A DNA stretch of 64,000 nt. It comes from Saccharicrinis sp963677245 (GTDB lineage: Bacteria > Bacteroidota > Bacteroidia > Bacteroidales > Marinilabiliaceae). The number at the start of each line of letters is the position of its first letter. Position 1 is the first letter of the stretch. The notes beneath the pieces are model-generated. The model was not told where the DNA came from. It worked only from the letters and a program-made list of their open reading frames with translations, and did not search any database. The position numbers and the translations under genes are program-made. This document shows, in pieces, positions 61,016-64,000 of the stretch. The stretch lies in the NCBI GenBank assembly GCA_963677245.1, contig OY781921.1, positions 5,146,001 to 5,210,000 of the forward strand, in the 5' to 3' direction.

Positions 61016-64000
61016 ATGAAAAAAAATCTATTGTTTATTTTGTTGTTAATATGCATTGCTTCTGTTTATGCACAAGGTGATGGATATACTGCAGCAACAG
61101 AAGGAAATACGTTTAATACCACTGATGACTCAAATACATCCTGGTGGGCAACACACAATGCTTCTGATGGTCTTTGGGGACCACGAGCCGAAAAAATGCA
61201 CTATGGCGACTACGGAGCTCCTTGGGAAGGGTCAACAGCAGAGGATGCCCCTCTTATATATACAGTAATCGAAGGGTTAGAACCTTATAAGGAGTATTAT
61301 GTTGATATTGTTTTTGGAGGTAAAGATGACTGGGGTATCAAGGCTGGTCTATCTTCTAGTGGTATGGAATATTTTAATGTTAGTGGCAATACAGTTAATG
61401 ATTTTACAGCAATGAAAGGCATTAAACTACTTGATACCTCTTCAGAAGATTTATATTATGGTCGCTTGCCAATTATGGCAACAGCAGATCTAGATGGTGA
61501 AATTAAAGTTTATATTGATGACATAGGTGAAACATCTAATCTAAACGCTCGCACCTGGTACTGCGGAATTAATGTAACTATGGTTGATGAAAATATCATT
61601 GTTTCGCCAAAAGAATTAATCTTTGATGGTAAAGAAACCAAGGACGTTGTAGTAACAGGAGAGGTGCTAACTGATGATATTTCTATTACTGCACCGCAAG
61701 GTTTTACCGTAGAGCCTTCGTTATTAAGTAGTCAAGTGAAAAATCAAGTTGTTCAGGTTACTTTTGATGGAGAGTCGGCAACTGGTGAAATAACATTTGT
61801 CAGCGGAAGTGCAACTGCAATAGTAAACGTTACAGGTACTCGTTTAGCCAAACTGGATGAGCTAGTTGTTAATGGGAATACTATTAATCCAATTATAAAT
61901 GGAGATCATGTCTCATTTGATATTTTATTGCCAGCAGGTGTAACTGTTGCCGATTTAGCCAGTTTAATCTCATATTCTATAGCTGATGAAGGAACATCCG
62001 AAATCAGTTATCCTTCAACATTACCCGGTGTAGCAACAATAGTTGTTACTTCTGTTGATGAACAAACAAGTAAAACATATTATTTGAATTTAACGGTCAG
62101 AGCGGCAGGTGGCACTACAGGCCAATATTATGTATCACCTTCAGGGGCAGATAGTAATTCAGGTAGTTTGTTGCAGCCATTTAAGACTATACAGCGAGCT
62201 GCATCTGTGATGGTTGCCGGGGATGTTTGTTTTATTCGTGAAGGTGTATACAACGAAAAGGTAACCCCAATTAACAATGGAACGGAATCGAAACCAATTG
62301 TATTTAAAAACTACGAAGGTGAAAATGCTGTTATCATGGGAACAGATACAATTACCAGATGGGAAGTTTGGAAAGATGGTATCTTTAAGGCGTATGTGCC
62401 TGCTGAGGTATCGCAACTGATGGTTGATAAAAGTTTAGCTTTTAAGGCGCGTTATCCAACATTTAAGGGAGACCATTTAAGCACTTCAGATTGGGCATCT
62501 GTATCGGTTAATGATAACAAAGAAGCAACTTTCTCAGGGGCGAGCTTTGCTACGGATTATTGGAAAGGCGCTACCGTTAATGTGTTAGTAGGTTCCAGAT
62601 GGATTGCTCACAATGGCAAAGTGGTATCCAATACAGGACAAACTTTAAAATGTACCGATACATCCTGGCCTTGGGGATATAACTACAGTACTGGTATTTA
62701 TGCTGGTAATGGTGTGGGATGCATTACAGACCACATCAATGCTCTGGATGATGAAAATGAGTGGCATTGGGAAAATGATACCTTGTATTATTATCCTAAA
62801 GCTGGTACAGATATTAATACCTCTGCAATTGTAGCTCGTACACGTAATAATGGTTTTGAAGCCAACGGTAACGAACATGTCAATATCAAAGGATTAAACT
62901 TTGTAATGGCGAATGTCAATTTCGAAGAAGCCCAAAATTGTACCATTGATAGTGTGAGTGTTTTATACCCAACACCATTCTTCTTCTATACCAGCGGATG
63001 GACGAGGCAATCAGAGCATCAGGAAAATTACAGTGTTTCTCATTGGGAAGGAAAAGGCGTTACCTTATCAGGTAAAAATAATACATTAAAAAATAGTTAT
63101 ATAGCCCATAGTTGGGGCGATGGGGTTAGTGTTGGAGGTCAATACAATACTGTTGAAAATTGTTTGATCGAAGATTGCGACTGGTCGGCAACCGATTGCG
63201 CACCTTTAACAACAGTAGGAGCAGATCATGCAATTACCGGTAATACTATGCGCAATACTGCAAGAAGTATATTGGTAAACCGCCTTACATATACTACGGA
63301 TATTACATATAATCATCTGTACAACTGTGGCTTTATAACCAATGACTTGGGTGCTACATACTCATATAAATCAAATGGTAAAGGGTCACATATTGCCTAC
63401 AACTGGGTTCATAGTAACAAAGCAAGTCACTACTCAATAGGTATTTATCTTGATAACTATGATACTGCGTATGTGGTGCATCATAACGTGGTATGGGATT
63501 GTTACGAAGGTTTAAGAACCAATACGCCGGGGCGCGATTTTGAAGTGTATAACAATACCGTTTGGTTCTGTAGCGTAGGAATGGGATCTGGTGGACCTTC
63601 CGGTGCAACATTAGAAAATCAGGTGGTAAGAAATAATTTGTCCAATAAAGCATTCGACAAAGGAAATACCTTTTCGAATAACTTACAGGTATCTTCATCT
63701 CCTTTTACGGATGCTTCACTTTATGACTTTACACTGTCTCCTATCGCTCCGGCAATCGATTACGGTGTTGATATCACTGGGATTACGGATGGATACAAAG
63801 GAAGTGCTCCTGATGCAGGTGCTTACGAATATGGTGCAGATGTATGGGTGCCGGGAACCTCTACTATAATGCCAGACCTTAGCGAGGTGGTTAATATTGT
63901 AGGTCTGCCAGAAACACCTAAGGTATTATCAGGTCGATTCAATATCACTGATTCACTAGAAATTGCTACTTATGTTGTAGAGCCAATTGAAGGAGCTACG
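61016..64000 (+). CDS. Right-handed beta-helix protein with BACON-like and sandwich domains (partial, runs off the window)
   Basis: 995 codons, open at the window edge. Signal peptide at about 1-20. A carbohydrate-binding-like sandwich (about 25-200) is followed by a BACON-like domain (about 200-280; ITAPQGFTVEPSLL and VTFDGESATGEITFVSG), related to those in the protein at 51669, a cadherin-like domain (about 280-360), and a beta-helix from about 372 (YYVSPSGADSNSG, LLQPFKTIQRAASVMVAGDV, CFIREGVYNEKVTPINNG), a DUF1565-type start seen in PL9-like and alginate-lyase-like helices. The C-terminus, and therefore any T9SS domain, is outside the window. It follows the GH2 gene by 33 bp and is probably in its transcript. 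Confidence 0.8.
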   Translation, partial: MKKNLLFILLLICIASVYAQGDGYTAATEGNTFNTTDDSNTSWWATHNASDGLWGPRAEKMHYGDYGAPWEGSTAEDAPLIYTVIEGLEPYKEYYVDIVFGGKDDWGIKAGLSSSGMEYFNVSGNTVNDFTAMKGIKLLDTSSEDLYYGRLPIMATADLDGEIKVYIDDIGETSNLNARTWYCGINVTMVDENIIVSPKELIFDGKETKDVVVTGEVLTDDISITAPQGFTVEPSLLSSQVKNQVVQVTFDGESATGEITFVSGSATAIVNVTGTRLAKLDELVVNGNTINPIINGDHVSFDILLPAGVTVADLASLISYSIADEGTSEISYPSTLPGVATIVVTSVDEQTSKTYYLNLTVRAAGGTTGQYYVSPSGADSNSGSLLQPFKTIQRAASVMVAGDVCFIREGVYNEKVTPINNGTESKPIVFKNYEGENAVIMGTDTITRWEVWKDGIFKAYVPAEVSQLMVDKSLAFKARYPTFKGDHLSTSDWASVSVNDNKEATFSGASFATDYWKGATVNVLVGSRWIAHNGKVVSNTGQTLKCTDTSWPWGYNYSTGIYAGNGVGCITDHINALDDENEWHWENDTLYYYPKAGTDINTSAIVARTRNNGFEANGNEHVNIKGLNFVMANVNFEEAQNCTIDSVSVLYPTPFFFYTSGWTRQSEHQENYSVSHWEGKGVTLSGKNNTLKNSYIAHSWGDGVSVGGQYNTVENCLIEDCDWSATDCAPLTTVGADHAITGNTMRNTARSILVNRLTYTTDITYNHLYNCGFITNDLGATYSYKSNGKGSHIAYNWVHSNKASHYSIGIYLDNYDTAYVVHHNVVWDCYEGLRTNTPGRDFEVYNNTVWFCSVGMGSGGPSGATLENQVVRNNLSNKAFDKGNTFSNNLQVSSSPFTDASLYDFTLSPIAPAIDYGVDITGITDGYKGSAPDAGAYEYGADVWVPGTSTIMPDLSEVVNIVGLPETPKVLSGRFNITDSLEIATYVVEPIEGAT

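Overview
The window looks like a chromosomal segment of a marine or gut-type Bacteroidota, probably Marinilabiliales-like. The reasons are low GC, no Shine-Dalgarno-based starts, a FecI/FecR/TonB-receptor signalling operon, type IX secretion (T9SS) C-terminal sorting domains on several exported proteins, a hybrid two-component regulator, and a large polysaccharide-degradation locus. No rRNA, complete tRNA, CRISPR array or transposase gene was seen. The assignment to a lineage is inference.

Layout. (1) 1-2.6 kb: a minus-strand export operon (TetR regulator, LolA-like protein, partial ABC permease) with a near-palindromic operator and a 22-copy 7-bp repeat. (2) 2.7-7.5 kb: a VIT/vWA/TonB-C fusion, a gene broken by an in-frame stop, a 6-bladed propeller gene preceded by the vestige of a paralogue, and a REP-like repeat. 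(3) 7.5-11.4 kb: ECF sigma factor, FecR anti-sigma factor and TonB-dependent receptor. (4) 11.4-19.5 kb: envelope and secreted proteins, two thioredoxin-fold proteins, a SiaC-like protein, a 5'-truncated beta-helix gene and a membrane methyltransferase. (5) 19.6-26 kb: an accessory island with a possible tRNA 3'-end remnant, a Fic protein, duplicated DUF4248 genes, an excisionase-like HTH protein and DUF3987 and zinc-finger/Toprim-like replication proteins. (6) 26.2-64 kb: carbohydrate-utilisation loci. One has a kinase-less propeller/AraC regulator, a PL11 rhamnogalacturonan lyase and GH43 enzymes. The next has a full HTCS regulator and three downstream units sharing an upstream operator (BNR propeller protein, TIM-barrel-like lipoprotein plus GH95-like pseudogene, beta-helix/FG-GAP giant). 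The last has a ToxR-like winged-helix membrane regulator divergent from a GH2 enzyme and a partial beta-helix protein. The theme is pectin (rhamnogalacturonan) or a similar rhamnose/uronate polysaccharide. No SusC/SusD pair lies inside the window.

The most unusual signal is a class of intergenic arrays in which a short word recurs in register with the DNA helix. GTWAC recurs every ~20.6 bp (11517-11731, with an internal dyad), TCATCT every ~20.6 bp (17626-17836, starting 5 bp from a gene truncation), and a GCACTC-like word every ~10.6 bp (22252-22416, between duplicated genes). Smaller repeat clusters lie at the Fic promoter and upstream of the excisionase-like gene. The words differ while the period is shared, and nothing else in the annotation explains them. 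They could be protein-binding platforms, decayed minisatellites or, less likely, short-guide RNA arrays.
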